DNA of 64,000 nt from Epiperipatus broadwayi (taxonomy: Eukaryota > Onychophora > Udeonychophora > Euonychophora > Peripatidae): NCBI GenBank assembly GCA_028023455.1, contig JAQFVV010012507.1, forward strand, positions 3,518,901-3,582,900, in the 5' to 3' direction. Each line of letters opens with the position of its first letter. Within the stretch, counting starts at the first letter, position 1. Positions 33,928 through 47,196 of this stretch are shown here, one piece after another. The position numbers and the translations under genes were made by a program. The notes under the pieces are model-generated. The model searched no databases. It was not told the DNA's origin and was given only the letters and a program-made list of their open reading frames with translations.

Positions 33928-36900
33928 ATAATAATAATAATAATTTACTTCACCAGCATTAAACAAAATAATCAACAGTAAACCCTTGTGACTGGATTTA
34001 AAAGAGATTCTTTATCAAATATATGTTATTTTTCTAGCCACTAGCAAACTGGGGTACATAATATAAATACAATAATTTTCATTCACATACTTAAGTGCTA
34101 AAACATTTATTATAATAAAAACAAAATGGTGGAATATTATTACATTCTGATTATCATTAATGTTCTGGCCATATGATACCATGATTGTTTAGACCAACTT
34201 TAAACTAATTTTTAATCTATTTTTTTAATAAAGAGCAGTGAAAGAACATAAAGATGATATTGGATTTATGCCATCAGCATGTCCAAACACAAACATATAT
34301 CCCTGCATATGTACAAATTATCATTTATTACTCCAGAAATAGCTCAAGATTAGAAGAACCCTGGGACTGTGAATATCACAAAAGAAAAAAAAAACATAAA
34401 TGTATATATTTAATCCATCTCAATTTAATTAGTCTTACAAGGATCGTTTATAGATTCATGAAAGCATAATGCTAGAATGAAATCAAGATACACACTGTCA
34501 ATTCATATAACAGATAGTCAGAGAAATAAAGATATTAACACTTTCTTAAACAATTATTTAATGAAATTAAATTCAGAAAATAATTTGATAATTAAAAATC
34601 TCATGTTTTTATAAAAAAATATTTTTTTATATAGCTAATAAAATTAATCAGTTGTTTTTTTTTATTATTAAATTAATTAACATGAATTTTTTAGTTTATC
34701 CCCCCTTTTAGTGATTAAATCTGAAAATAACATTTTACAATAAAAGATAAAAATATTAGAACTAGCTAAAACATTTTCTTCCATTTTTATAAAAATGGAA
34801 TGTCCTATATTCTTTTGCATTGTTGAATGGAAAAAATGTTTAGAACAAAATAACTAAAAAATATGCCTTATAATCAATTACTATCAATATTATATAAAAA
34901 AACATGTCAACAAAAAGAACATTAATCAAATTTATTTATTACTATTAATTATTATTTATATTAATAAATACATTTAAATGTATTATGTGCACACTACAAT
35001 AACATTTTACCCATGTTTTTTTATCTTTAGTCCTTATGAATTTACAACTTTCATATCTTTTCATGCTAGATTTTCTCCTGGTAACTTCAAGTATTCAGTT
35101 TAAATAATCCTTTTTAGACAACTTCTATTAACTTTTTTTCTTGTAGAGCCCATTTTGAAATTGATAATTATTTCATTTCAGGTGTACCAAAGAATCAGTT
35201 TTCAATTATTTTATTATTAGAAAAAGCATTAAATATATATGACATTTACATAAAAAGGTAAAATTTATAATACTGAAGATATGAATTTGACCATAAAATC
35301 ACTAAATTACAAAAAGCTATGAATATGGGATCAAGAATGTCCTGAAAGTGCAAACTTGAAATTTTTTCAAAATATATAACTTCACTGATGTGCATTTAGA
35401 GCACAGCATAAAAGTTACAAAATATTAATGAAGTAAATTTAATTATTACTAAAATATCATTAAAAAACATAAAATATATATGACATGAAAAAGTATAAAT
35501 TTTATAACAATACTAAAGAAATGACATGCCATTATAGACAAAACAATGACTAAATTATAAAAATTGGCTAAAATATAGTTTTAAAAAACATAAAATATAC
35601 CCATATGTTACTTACTGTGCAATATATAACAATGAAAAAATGTAAGTGTTCTGTTGCATTTTATTATAAGTGGATCAATTATTTTGGAGAAAATGGAGAT
35701 TTGAAGTAAAAAACTTTCAACTTTTTCCCTCCAAAATGAACACATGATTGCAAAGTATATTGGCTGAATGGAATTTTGTTGAAAAATGGTAATAAATAGA
35801 TTTATTTCTTTTTATATTAGAATGAAAATTATGAGTCATCATTTTAAAATAATAATATAAGAAATATTTAATACCCAATTTATTTTATAATTAAACAAAA
35901 ATCATTAAACTGATACATTTTATTAATTCTTACTAATTTATGAAATTATAAGAATATTTAATTTAAAAATGTAGCAATGTTTTGCTTACATTGGATAGCC
36001 TTAAAATATTTTTAAAAATTAAATAATATTTATTCAAGTTTATCCCATCATGTATAAAATATTTCAATTCTATAAATGATTTTAGAAAGTAATTAAAAAC
36101 TTTGTCTAAAACTATGCATGCACAATACACATATTGCATTCCAGACAAATGTTGCAATTTTTTTAATTACTGTCCACCATAAACCAAATGAATATTTAAT
36201 TACAAAAAATAATACATATTAAAAAATATTAAATGTAATAATAAAAATTTAGAATAATAAATTTTGACATTTTTATAACACTTACTACAAATTAAAACAT
36301 TTGATATACCATAAGACCTGAAGAACTTCAATAAATAATTATTATACAATTTAAACTTAATTTTAGAAAATAAATTTAATAATTTATTCAAATACATTAA
36401 ACATTACATTAAAATTAATGGTTTTTTAAAAGTTTATTTAACAAGATATTCAATATATTTTTAAATATAACTAAGACTAGTCCTTCCAACAATACAATAT
36501 TAAAAGTATTCTGCTTTCTTATTACTATTTTAACATTTAAAATAGCTTTAAAATATTTTCTATCCTTTTATGCATTTATTTTAGCAAGTTTTAAATCTAT
36601 TTAGATATTATTATTACAATTATAATACCTATACTTCTCCTAATTTAAAATTTTTAAAGAAATTGGCTTTTTAGTACATTCAGCCCTAATGAAAAAGGCA
36701 CAGTATATTTACTATGTTCACATACATATGATGTAATTTATATAATATAAAAAGATAATTATATATGAGTAACTATATCTTATACATATAATGTTTATTT
36801 GCATTTCAGCTCTGTTGAAGTACTTTATAAAATCATGTTTATAATGAGAGAGTAAAAGATATACTATTGCTATTTGATGGTGACCTTTTGCAACTGCATT

Positions 36901-36959
36901 ACATAGAACTTTAAAAATATCACCAACACAATTTTCTCTTCAAAATAATTTATTAAATT

Positions 36960-36960
<1 letters not shown>
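33928..36960. other. Very AT-rich non-coding DNA
   Basis: About 3 kb at roughly 80% A+T with no gene. A perfect 22-bp palindrome (TTCCATTTTTATAAAAATGG plus AA) lies at 34779-34800. An imperfect tandem duplication is annotated separately. Frames at 34254-34469, 35963-36157 and 36200-36397 are low-complexity and unsupported. Confidence 0.5.
35228..35575 (+). repeat. Imperfect direct duplication of about 100 bp
   Basis: A block starting AAATATATATGACAT and ending CTAAATTA(C/T)AAAAA occurs at about 35231-35313 and again at about 35471-35563. The second copy has small insertions. Confidence 0.6.
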
Positions 36961-36995
<35 letters not shown>

Positions 36996-37025
36996 TTTAA
37001 TAAATATATTTATATATATATATAT
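36961..37025. repeat. (TA)n microsatellite, interrupted
   Basis: A TA run (36961-36991) and a second shorter run (37010-37025) are separated by TTAAATTTAATAAA, which partly mirrors the left flank TTTATTAAATTC. Confidence 0.9.
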
Positions 37026-37540
37026 TGTAACTTAATAAAATTGATCATTGATCCAAATATTATTATATTAAAATGTCAAATATTCAAATAATATAACTTA
37101 AAAAACAAAAAAAGAATTGTAGCTTTTATTTTATATATAAAAAAAGAATTATTTAACCTGAGTAGTGGCTATTAAACAAAATATCAGACTGAGTTATCAA
37201 TCAAATTAAGGGACATTGGATTAAATGAAACATATTTCTTAGATAGTAGATTTCTCAAAGATATCACAATATCAATAATTAGAAACAATAATGCCTGGAG
37301 ACTAATCATTTAAGATGTCTGTTTATTTCAAACCCTAGTTAGGCAGGCATTGTATCATCAATAAGCAAGTAGAAACAATAAACAAATTATTCAGAACAAA
37401 CTTTTATAGCTCAGGAAGTAACATCAAGTGGGTGAGTACACTGGTAACTCAATAAAATAATTCTCAGGTATACAGATGGTAGATTTTGTTCACTTTCATC
37501 TCTTGGTTTCATGTCAAGTGCTTATTTAAGTTAATAACAA
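37026..37540. other. AT-rich non-coding DNA
   Basis: No gene supported. Base composition rises slightly toward the right end, leading into a tRNA-like segment. Confidence 0.45.
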
Positions 37541-37645
37541 GTGAATATGGTCTAGCAGGGTGCCACTAGATTATCTGAATCTAGACAAAGTTATATCTTA
37601 TAACCTTTTCACATGTACCAGGTTTGAATCCCTTTTTGGTACTTT
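37541..37645 (+). repeat. tRNA-like segment, possible SINE head
   Basis: An A-box-like TGGTCTAGCAGGG (37548) and a good B-box GGTTTGAATCC (37621-37631) lie about 70 bases apart. The bases around the B-box pair (GTACCA upstream, TGGTAC downstream). It does not form a proper tRNA, because the spacing is too long and the arms are poor. An old SINE is the likely origin. Confidence 0.35.
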
Positions 37646-40595
37646 ATTTCTAATAAAAATGGAAGATTTTGCTTTTAGACCCATATCACTGTATGCAATG
37701 AATTTAGGTAAACATAAAAGATCTTTAAACTAAAGTGGAGTGTATAAATTTCCTTAGACAGAAATCATTTCCCAGATCTCAAAATAATAAATGCATTTTA
37801 ATATTTTTCTATAAGTTTTACTAGCTCAGATTATATTATTAATTTAGGATGGCAATTCACTCATCCTTGCATGATATAGATGATGGGATCATGGTTATTA
37901 CAATTCTTCACAAATGTCAACTAAATACTATGAAATTACTATTTATTTATGGCCTTTAAACATTTATCTATCTCATTAATTAAAATGTGATGATGATGAT
38001 GATAATTATAATGGTTTCAACCACAGCTTTAGGACTAAGCCTAATCATAAACCTAGTTTTTGTAAAGAAATTCATAACTATTGCTTAATTTTAGTATAGC
38101 TAATAGGAACTTAAATAGCTGATATTCACCTTGATGATGAATGATTACACTTAATGAAATATATACACCTCTGTTTAATAAAACAAATTAACATTTATTA
38201 CTGCATTTCTAATGTATACATAAAAATTTCTATATCTACATGAAAATTGATATTAACAATAACAACAATAATCATGATCCACTGTTTTAAAATCATAACA
38301 TTAAGTTTAAATTCTTCCCCTTTCCCATAAATGTATTTCAAATGGATACTAAGTTTGCTAAAGTTTTCAATTCACAAGAAAATATTTCATAAAATTAATA
38401 TTCACTCTTTTTTTTCTTTTCTCTTTTGCACACATACTTTTATAATCTAACATGTAAAGTAGAAAGACAAAAAAAATGTTCGTAGAAGTGAAATAGCAAG
38501 ATTTCCAGAACAATTTTTAAATTATTTTTCTCCCCGTTTTCTACCCTCTGAAATGCTATACTTTAACTTAAAACACAATACTCTAATATTCTTAATATTG
38601 CCTATTGTTTTACATTCACACACAATTACATATATGCAACAAGTAATATATTATGTATGTGCGTGTTATATCCTCATAATAATCAAATATTATTTAAAAC
38701 AAAATAACAATAACAAAAAATATGTTACATATTAATAACATTTCATAACTTTAAGTTAATAGACAATCATAATTTTAGTACATATAAAATCATTAATGAA
38801 GCTTATGTTTATCTTTATTAAGAAATTCTGGGTTTCAATTGATCTTGGTTGTTTTAAAAGTTCTTTAAACAAAAATATACCACTCTGTTGCTAAAATTTT
38901 ACTAAGTCTCTGATATTATAAAGAAAATATATAAAAAAAAATTTATATTACCAGTTCTATTCTTTGTAGCGACTTCCAATGAGTCAAATTTATCTTGTTT
39001 AATGTCTATATTTTGCAGCTACCATTTCCGTTTTACTTTGGAACAATCTCTTTCTTGAGGTGTATAATTATTTGATGATGATGATTCTATTGAGGTTATT
39101 TGCTTTAGTGGACAATTTAGAAATCATTATATTAACTTTTCTTCTCTTCCTGTCAAGTATGATTCTGTTAGTGGATGAAGTACAGCAGTTGCTTTCGCAT
39201 TTATATTTTTTCTTGGGTTTAAACTCAGTTACTGGAACTATTAATTGGACTTGATGATTTAATATTTATCAATAGATTACTCTTTTTTTTCTGATTGCTT
39301 TCAAATGCAGGAGAATGTTTTCTTCTTTCTATTTAAAAACATCTTATTTCTCTCAGTCAGTAAGATGGTGTAGAATATTATAATTTCAGACAAGACATTT
39401 CCCTTTTTTTTTCTTTATATGATGTGCTGGTTCCAGCAGGTCCTGGGATCCTCCAGATGAGAATATATATTTTTTCTAGCCTGACATACTTATGTTTTTA
39501 ACCTTCAAAACTTTATATTAAAAAAATGATTTAAAAAAGGATATCGGGTCGAATTAAAAATCTTTGTCTTTACTAGTTTCAATATTTTTTTTAAAAGTCT
39601 CTCTATAATCAACTGATTTTCCAGATTGCTTTTATATCCGATTTTTTTCTATTTTTGACCACCTCTTTTAATTACATTTATAACTTATTTTCAACCAAAT
39701 TGTTTTTTAGTTGGATAGTATGAAAAATCTCACTATCCTGATTTTTAGACAAACTTTTGTTTTGAAGGAAAAAATAGTCTTAATCCTTTTTTACACCCAT
39801 GTAACATCTCAAATTTGAGCTTCTTTCTTTTGATCTTAGGATGAGACACTTTTAAAATTAGACTTCTCACATCATCTCTAAGTTTTAACAGAAAAACAAC
39901 CCTTATAATACAAAATTGTTGAGTAAAAAAAAAATAATTTAACAGATTTTCTTCTTTTCTTTCAATATTTAATAAATAAAAATGTAGTTTATGTATGCAA
40001 TGTACATCCACACTCATTCAAATTATTTATAAAACAGGCCTATAAAACAATCTAAATGCTTTTTAGAAATTATGATTTTAATATCTACATTAAACTCTTA
40101 CAATTGTTAAACCCCAAACTACAACTTTTAAGCCCCAAATTATAATCATAGACAAAGAACAAAATAGAAATAGAATAATAAAATAGAAATAGAATATAAC
40201 ATCAGAATTTAGCAAATGTAGGTTAGCCTTGAAAAGAGTTTAATATTTGAAATATACAAGGACAATTTAAACAGCTTACACACACACTGCTTATACATAT
40301 GTGTTATTACTTTACTTTTTAACACACAAAAAAAATTAAATATTGAATAGTTAAATGTGTGTATTTACTCTTTTTGAGTTTTCTATCAACACACAAACAA
40401 TTAAAGAATATAACTGTTGTCCCACTCTCTTTCTGCCTTAAGCTTTTAAAACTTGATCTTGTAGGGTTTAAACTTGGATGCCCTACAGCTTTCTTTTTAT
40501 ATAAAAATGTGATGATGATTTTTGTTTTACATTTTCTTTTATGCACATTACTACAAATTTAGCTACTGACTAAATTGTAATGGCATATATATATA
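37646..40595. other. AT-rich non-coding DNA with unassigned short frames
   Basis: No gene supported. Frames at 38553-38735, 39060-39254, 39745-40017 (minus) and 40319-40562 (both strands) show no domain that I know. The 39060-39254 area also reads, in another frame, DDDDSIEVICFSGQFRN followed by more open sequence. That could be a trace of a transposase or host exon, but I cannot assign it. A short (GAT)n lies at 37990-38001. Confidence 0.4.
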
Positions 40596-41450
40596 TGAAA
40601 AACAAAAAACAAGTTAAAAACTTGCTAACGCTTGTATTTATGCAACAGATGGCGTTCTACCAAAAACACCATAAAGCGTTTGTTTACATAAATGTCAGAA
40701 CATGTATTCACTATCTCTAACTTTAATTCCACTTTCAGATCATGATTTCAAGCTATTTGCTATCGTCAGTGAAAGACAGGAATTTTAGAAACTAGATCTA
40801 AACACAAACTCTGAGCATTTATGAAACAGTTTCTTTTCAGCTTGCAAGCATGAATCTTTTAGACATGTAATGTTTTCAAACTCAGCATAGAAAGCCAGAT
40901 AGCTACATGGGTCTGATCTCAGTTCAGCATCACCACATAGTAGAAGCCTCTGCAATATATATCATTGCTAGAAAGACCTCAAAGGTACATTTATGAAAAA
41001 CAAAAAAACAAGTTAAAAACTTGCTAACGCTTGTATTTATGTCAACAGATGGCGTTCTACCAAAAACACCCTCAAGCATTTGTTTACATAAACGTCACAG
41101 CATGCATTCACTATCTCTAACTTTAATTCCACTTTCAGATCATGATTTCAAGCTATTTGCTATCGTCAGTGAAAGACAGGAATTTTAGAAACTAAATCTA
41201 AACACAGAGTTTGAAGACATTACACGTCTAAAAGATTCACGCTTGCAAGCTGAATAGAAACTGTTTCATAAATTCTCAGAGTTTGTGTTTAGATCTAGTT
41301 TCTAAAATTCCTGTCTTTCACTGACGATAGCAAATAGCTTGAAATCATGATCTGAAAGTGGAATTAAAGTTAGAGATAGTGAATGCATGCTCTGACGTTT
41401 ATGTAACCAAACGCTTGATGGTGTTTTTGGTAGAACGCCATCTGTTGACA
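40596..41450. mobile_element. Foldback element: direct copy, spacer, then palindrome
   Basis: A direct copy (40596-40883) and a 108-base spacer (40884-40992) precede a second copy starting at 40993. Within that copy, arms 41040-41206 and 41285-41450 form a strong palindrome around a 78-base centre. The ends are TCAACAGATGGCGTTCTACC and its complement, followed by TATATATA. In the lone direct copy the centre segment lies in the orientation opposite to that inside the palindrome. So the palindrome consists of one full unit joined to a partial inverted one. No transposase is present. The AACAGATGGCG end resembles ends of some mariner-like miniature elements, but this is a weak link. Confidence 0.85.
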
Positions 41451-41536
41451 TATATATATATATTGTAACATTTATTTATATACGTTGCAAATATATTATA
41501 TATATATATTTATATATATATATATATATATATATA
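41451..41536. repeat. TA tracts beside the foldback element
   Basis: A short TA run directly follows the palindrome end. After 40 bases of mixed sequence a longer one lies at about 41490-41536. Confidence 0.9.
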
Positions 41537-43329
41537 AATTCAATACACCAACATCTCACCTTTTCACATCTACAATAAATGTGTAATCTTGTGATCAAAT
41601 CAAATTTAAGCAAAATAAATCCTGCAATGTTAACCAATTTCATGTAAAAATGTATTTTTCTTTAACAAAATATGTTTTTTTTTTTTTTTACATTTTCAGT
41701 TAATGTTCAGATTTCTTTCTGACAACAGCTTTCATTTCAATTGCATTTTGCTTCATCTAAGTATTTCTACATTATTTCTATCTGAGTTCATTTGATTTTA
41801 AGCAAGTATATGTGGTGTTCATTTTTGTCCTTTTGATTTTCTTTTCATAACTCTTTATAGCTGGTTATAATCATTTTCACATGAACTGCAGATATAAACT
41901 CCTTTAATCCAGCAACTGTGGATCACACAAAAGCACTGAAAAACTATATCATGGCAAAATAAGCAACAGCATGGAACATTAAGGCAACACCAAATTTATG
42001 TGTTGCATAGATTGTATAAAAAATAACAATGCATTCATTTGCATACTGAATGACATAAAAAAAAAAATTCTGCCAGGATAAAAAGTTAATAAAAATGATG
42101 TAATTTATATTTCTTTATTTTTGTGAATTTTTTTTTGTTTTACTTTGTTTTTTTAAATATATATATCCATTTATTAACCTTTCTTAGGAAAATTTCATTC
42201 AGCCATTAGTCTGCACAATCATGTTTTCAGTAAAACTCCATTTTGGGGGTAAAGTTTCAGTTGAGCTCTCCATTTTGTATCAAAAATGTAAATGCCTAAT
42301 TGCTTGTTCCAACATAAAAATTCCTGTTATATATTAGGAGGTAAATAGCATATGTGCATATTTTATGTTTTTTTGTCAGTAATATTTTAAAAAATAATAA
42401 TTTAGTGATTGTTCTGTCTGTATTTAAAGTTTTGGTATTAGAGTAATGGTGTTTTATATTTTACATATTTTTGGGCCAAGAAAATGTACTTTTTAAGATC
42501 AGCTTTTTTTGTAAAATTCATATCTGTGGTGTTGTTATAAATGTTACAGTATGAAAGTTGTATATATTTTTTTGGATGGCAAATCAATATTTTTTAAAGG
42601 TTCTTTTGTTAATATCGATTTACTGATATTATAAATTTTAAAATTTCATCTGAAAGTAGTATATATTTGTGTATGGCAAATCAATTTTTTTTTTAATGTT
42701 CTTTTTAATATTGATTTCTTGATCAAATTTATATGCCTTAATTATTGTTATAAATGTAAATTCTGCTTCATTTACTATTGTTTTAATGTTATAAATTTTA
42801 TACTTTTTCATGTGATAGTCATATATAATTCTGCTCCATCATGCCTTTTCCCATAAGGTATTCAACCTGTCAATAACTTTGTAAATCTGAAAATATCATG
42901 TACAAGATGAGTGAGTGTTTATGTTACTTTTTTTGCAAATTTTGCAAAAAATATCATGTACAAGATACATGTACACATTGTTTTGGTTAGATCACAATAT
43001 TACAAAGTTATCAGTGGATTGATATAAATGTGAAAAGACATAGCATGTCTAATTCATGCTCCATGTTGGAGGACTAATAACCAAGTACCTGATTATTACA
43101 AAATATATAAATAGACACCAACATTTCAACTATTTACTAACGTTTCAACTATTTACTATTGTAGTCTTTAATATTTACTAAGGCAATAAACCTAAAGCAT
43201 GTGTGGTAGAAAATGTGAAGGTAGGGACCTGAATAGGTCTTAACCACAAGCATCTTTATAAAGAAAAATGAAAATATATATAGCAATAAATATAAATATC
43301 AAATTCCAAAGAATCCCAAAATATAAATA
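41537..43329. other. AT-rich non-coding DNA with local duplications
   Basis: No gene supported. AAAATATCATGTACAAGAT occurs twice (about 42891 and 42948), and TTTCAACTATTTACTA occurs twice near 43126-43160. Confidence 0.45.
42552..42735 (+). repeat. Tandem duplication of about 95-100 bp
   Basis: Two adjacent units share TGAAAGT(T/A)GTATATAT, ATGGCAAATCAAT, then poly-T, a GTTCTTTT-type stretch, TTAATAT(C/T)GATTT and so on. Moderate divergence. Confidence 0.75.
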
Positions 43330-43454
43330 TTTAAAATTATCCAAAACTCAAGCAGACTAGCCAAGATATAAAATCCCAAAACACAACCAATGATTTCACT
43401 GCTACAAGCAGACTTCTTAAGTGTAAAAAACTACAAAACAACACCATATTTATA

Positions 43455-43703
43455 TTAAACATTACCCACAATTTGATTTACTTCCCATCCACCCTTAATA
43501 TTAAAAGAACTTTTAAATAAGTTAATTGCTTCAGAATAATAAATTTTTAATAATAAAGATTCTTTAGTTTTTCTTTTTATTTCATTTCTCTCAAAGAACA
43601 CAACCTTAGCTTCATCAAAATTAATAGTGTGGCCTGTATCTTTTTCATGGACATACAAAGCAGAACTACAATATTTATTTCTAACCCTACTTTTATGTAC
43701 CAT
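43455..43703 (-). pseudogene. GIY-YIG nuclease C-terminal part
   Basis: 82 codons read HKSRVRNKYCSSALYVHEKD, then TGHTINFDEAKVVFFERN and a K/R-rich stretch, ending GGWEVNQIVGNV. The spacing SALYVH...TGH..FD.AKV is that of Penelope-like GIY-YIG domains. It follows the 43707-44204 frame with a single in-frame break (stop) near 43704-43706. The same carboxy end is found in the fragment at 46723-46966. Confidence 0.8.
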
Positions 43704-43706
43704 TAT

Positions 43707-44204
43707 TCATTCATTTAAGCTCAAACTATTCTGACCTATATAAACCATCTTATAAAAACAATGGATAATATATATTATACCAGGAATAGTATTTCTATCA
43801 AAAATTTCCTTTTTATTATTTAATAAATTATTTAAAGTAATATTTCTTTTCCAAGCAATTTGTATATTTCTAAACAAATTACTATTTTTACATACAATTT
43901 TAGAAGACAATTTAAATGGCAAAGAAATAAAATCATATTTTTCTTTATTCTTTATATCTTTATAAATATTACTATTAAATAAAATAATTTTAACAAATTT
44001 AACAGCGTAGCCAACTTTCAAATAATTCTTATAAAATTGACCTTTCTGAAACAAAGATACCCCACTAGAATTATTGAATTTCTTATTTCTATAACAATAA
44101 TTTCTTAATGCAGCTACTTCAGGTTTAATTATAGACCTTAATTCTTTATTTTTAACATAATGACTACATAGTAAACAATTAGTCTTTACATTTCTAATCA
44201 CCAA
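43707..44204 (-). pseudogene. Penelope-like RT thumb, linker and GIY-YIG start
   Basis: This 165-codon frame is the longest in the element. It begins after the RT palm and passes through a basic linker with a cysteine pair (NCLLCSHYVKN). It ends with IPGIIYIIHCF and MVYIGQNSLSLNE, which are the two signature strands of the GIY-YIG fold. The His/Cys between the strands fits the family. An upstream frame break separates it from RYVHD. Confidence 0.8.
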
Positions 44205-44361
44205 AAGATCTAAAAATTTTAACTCAACAAAATCTAACCCCCCCTCCTTCTAACACAAATCTTATAGAAAGATCAAAACAATTAAACTCAATTACCAATT
44301 CCTTCAATTTATAATTTTCAACTACAAAAAAAAATCATGCACATATCTAACAAATAAATAC

Positions 44362-44412
44362 AATTTATCCAAACTGCTTCAAACACTTTGAAGCAGTTTA
44401 GATAAATTGTGT
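44362..44412. repeat. Short hairpin inside Penelope RT
   Basis: ACAATTTATCCAAACTGC is mirrored, with one mismatch, after a few bases (24-bp arms). It lies just upstream (element sense) of the RYVHD motif and disrupts the RT, so it probably arose by an inversion-duplication event. Confidence 0.8.
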
Positions 44413-45234
44413 TTATAAGATATTAAGGCAAAAATAAAAAAAAGTGTGATTTGGTAATATCTAACAAATAACTTTAAATATAAACAATTATATTAATAAT
44501 AATTTCATCTTCCAAATAATTAATATAAACTGAACAAATTAAAGGAGAAATAATATAACATATTATCCACCCTTTCTTAATTGTATAAAAATTATCATTA
44601 TAAGAAAATAAATAGTCATTTAATAATAAAAACAAATCTTTGATTACTATAATTTTATTTTGTGACAAAGATCATTGCTTAGCCAACATAGACATAAGAA
44701 CATCAATACTGCTTAATCCATTAACAGACTGATTCATATTTACAATATCTAAACTACCAAATACCCAATTACTTTTCATTTTAAAATTATTTATCTCATC
44801 AAAAGCCTCAAAAGAAGAAGAAACTGTGTAATGATCAAAATCAATAAATTGTTTTTAAAAATTATTCAAGAATCTAGAAATACTCTCTACAACAAGTTTT
44901 ATACTTATATATTTTATCCAAAAATATCCTAAAAACATTTAATTAAAAAATCTATTATATTCTATTTTTCTGTTTTTTCCATTGGTATTCTATCCAATTC
45001 AGGTTTAATTTCACTAATATAAATTCCTTCCTTTATTATTCTTTCATAGTATGATTTTATAGATTCCAAAAGCATTATTTCAAAATCTTTACATTTAAAC
45101 TTAGTCATATGATCAAAAACAGCAGAATTTTTATCATTTAAATATTGTTTTATCCAGTTAATTTATTTATTTTTATGTTTAAATTGTTTTAAAAATATGT
45201 TAGGACAAAAATATGTTGAGACAACAAAAAATAA

Positions 45235-45608
45235 ATTTGCAACTAGATTAAAACAGTATTTAAATCACAAAAATTCTATTGTTTTGATCATATGACTAAG
45301 TTTAAATATAAAAATTTTGAAATCTTTTTTTTTCATGTGTCAAAGCATCGTCCATGAAGCGAACCCAGGACAACTGCTTGTAAGGCGAGTGTGCTGACCA
45401 CTTCACCAGCAACACTTGACTGAAATGTGTAAAATCATACTATGAAAGAATAATAAAAGAATAAATTTATATTAGTGAAATTAAACCTGAATTGAATGAA
45501 ATGTTAATGGCAAAAAAGAAAGAAAAAAAAAGATAATTATATTTTTTAATTAAATGGTTTTTAGGGTATTTTTGGGTAAAATATGTAAATATAAAAAATG
45601 TGATAAGG
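45235..45608 (+). repeat. Inverted partial copy of the Penelope-like element
   Basis: The segment is the reverse complement of about 44885-45160, with moderate divergence. It shares GATCATATGACTAAGTTTAA, TTAGTGAAATTAAACCTGAA and a TTTTTAATTAAATG end. It is head-to-head with the main copy around a 70-base centre and is interrupted by a tRNA-like insert (45336-45430). It ends at a TA tract. Partial inverted copies at the 5' side are common in Penelope-like insertions. Confidence 0.85.
45341..45419 (-). repeat. tRNA-like SINE piece inserted in the Penelope copy
   Basis: The minus strand reads GTGAAGTGGTCAGCAC (A-box-like) then CTCGCCTTACAAGCAG (anticodon-arm-like, TAC in the loop) and CCTGGGTTCGCTTC (B-box-like). 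The order and spacing are those of a tRNA, and the anticodon arm would fit a valine tRNA. The T stem and acceptor stem do not pair properly, so it is not a working tRNA gene. A tRNA-derived SINE or a pseudogene fits. It splits the inverted Penelope copy and is therefore younger than that copy. Confidence 0.6.
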
Positions 45609-45629
45609 TATATATATATATATATATAT
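45609..45629. repeat. (TA)n microsatellite
   Basis: A short TA tract at the end of the inverted Penelope copy. Confidence 0.95.

Positions 45630-46966
<1,337 letters not shown>

Positions 46967-47024
<58 letters not shown>
46967..47024. repeat. (TA)n microsatellite
   Basis: It directly follows the Penelope 3' end. Together with the left tract it frames the fragment. Confidence 0.97.
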
Positions 47025-47030
<6 letters not shown>

Positions 47031-47148
47031 TGCCATGATTCTGGTATACAGTATCAAAAGTGCTTGGCTAATTGTTGTTTATAATTAATGTTTTTGTGCT
47101 CTGTTTATCACGCTTTATTTGTGTAGAATAATTTTCATTATCTGACAG

Positions 47149-47152
<4 letters not shown>

Positions 47153-47191
<39 letters not shown>
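47153..47191. repeat. (TA)n microsatellite
   Basis: A TA tract that abuts a possible LTR start (ATAACAGTCAGAG). The 128 bases before it (47025-47152) hold nothing that I recognise. Confidence 0.95.

Positions 47192-47196
<5 letters not shown>

Larger units (their letters stand above)
43330..45165 (-). mobile_element. Penelope-like element (RT plus GIY-YIG)
   Basis: Minus-strand reading gives RT pieces (FGSLDIVNMNQSVNG, about 44720-44765), an FYTIKKG...ISPLICSVYINYLEDE stretch (44500-44600), a palm motif RYVHD (44334-44348) and ELKFLDLLVIRNVKTNCLLC (about 44150-44215). A long 165-codon frame (43707-44204) runs through the thumb and linker to GIIYIIHCFYKMVYIGQNS (43720-43775). The nuclease continues in the 82-codon frame 43455-43703 (ALYVHEKDTGHTINFDEAKV). 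Penelope RTs prime at DNA ends and GIY-YIG cuts the target. The second catalytic Asp of RYVDD is present, but the first is His here. Stops separate the frames, so the element is defective, though the last two frames are unusually intact. Confidence 0.88.

Noticed and set aside
45341-45419. A functional tRNA-Val gene on the minus strand
   Set aside because: The A-box, anticodon arm and B-box are recognisable, but the T stem and acceptor stem do not pair and no terminator run follows at the right place.
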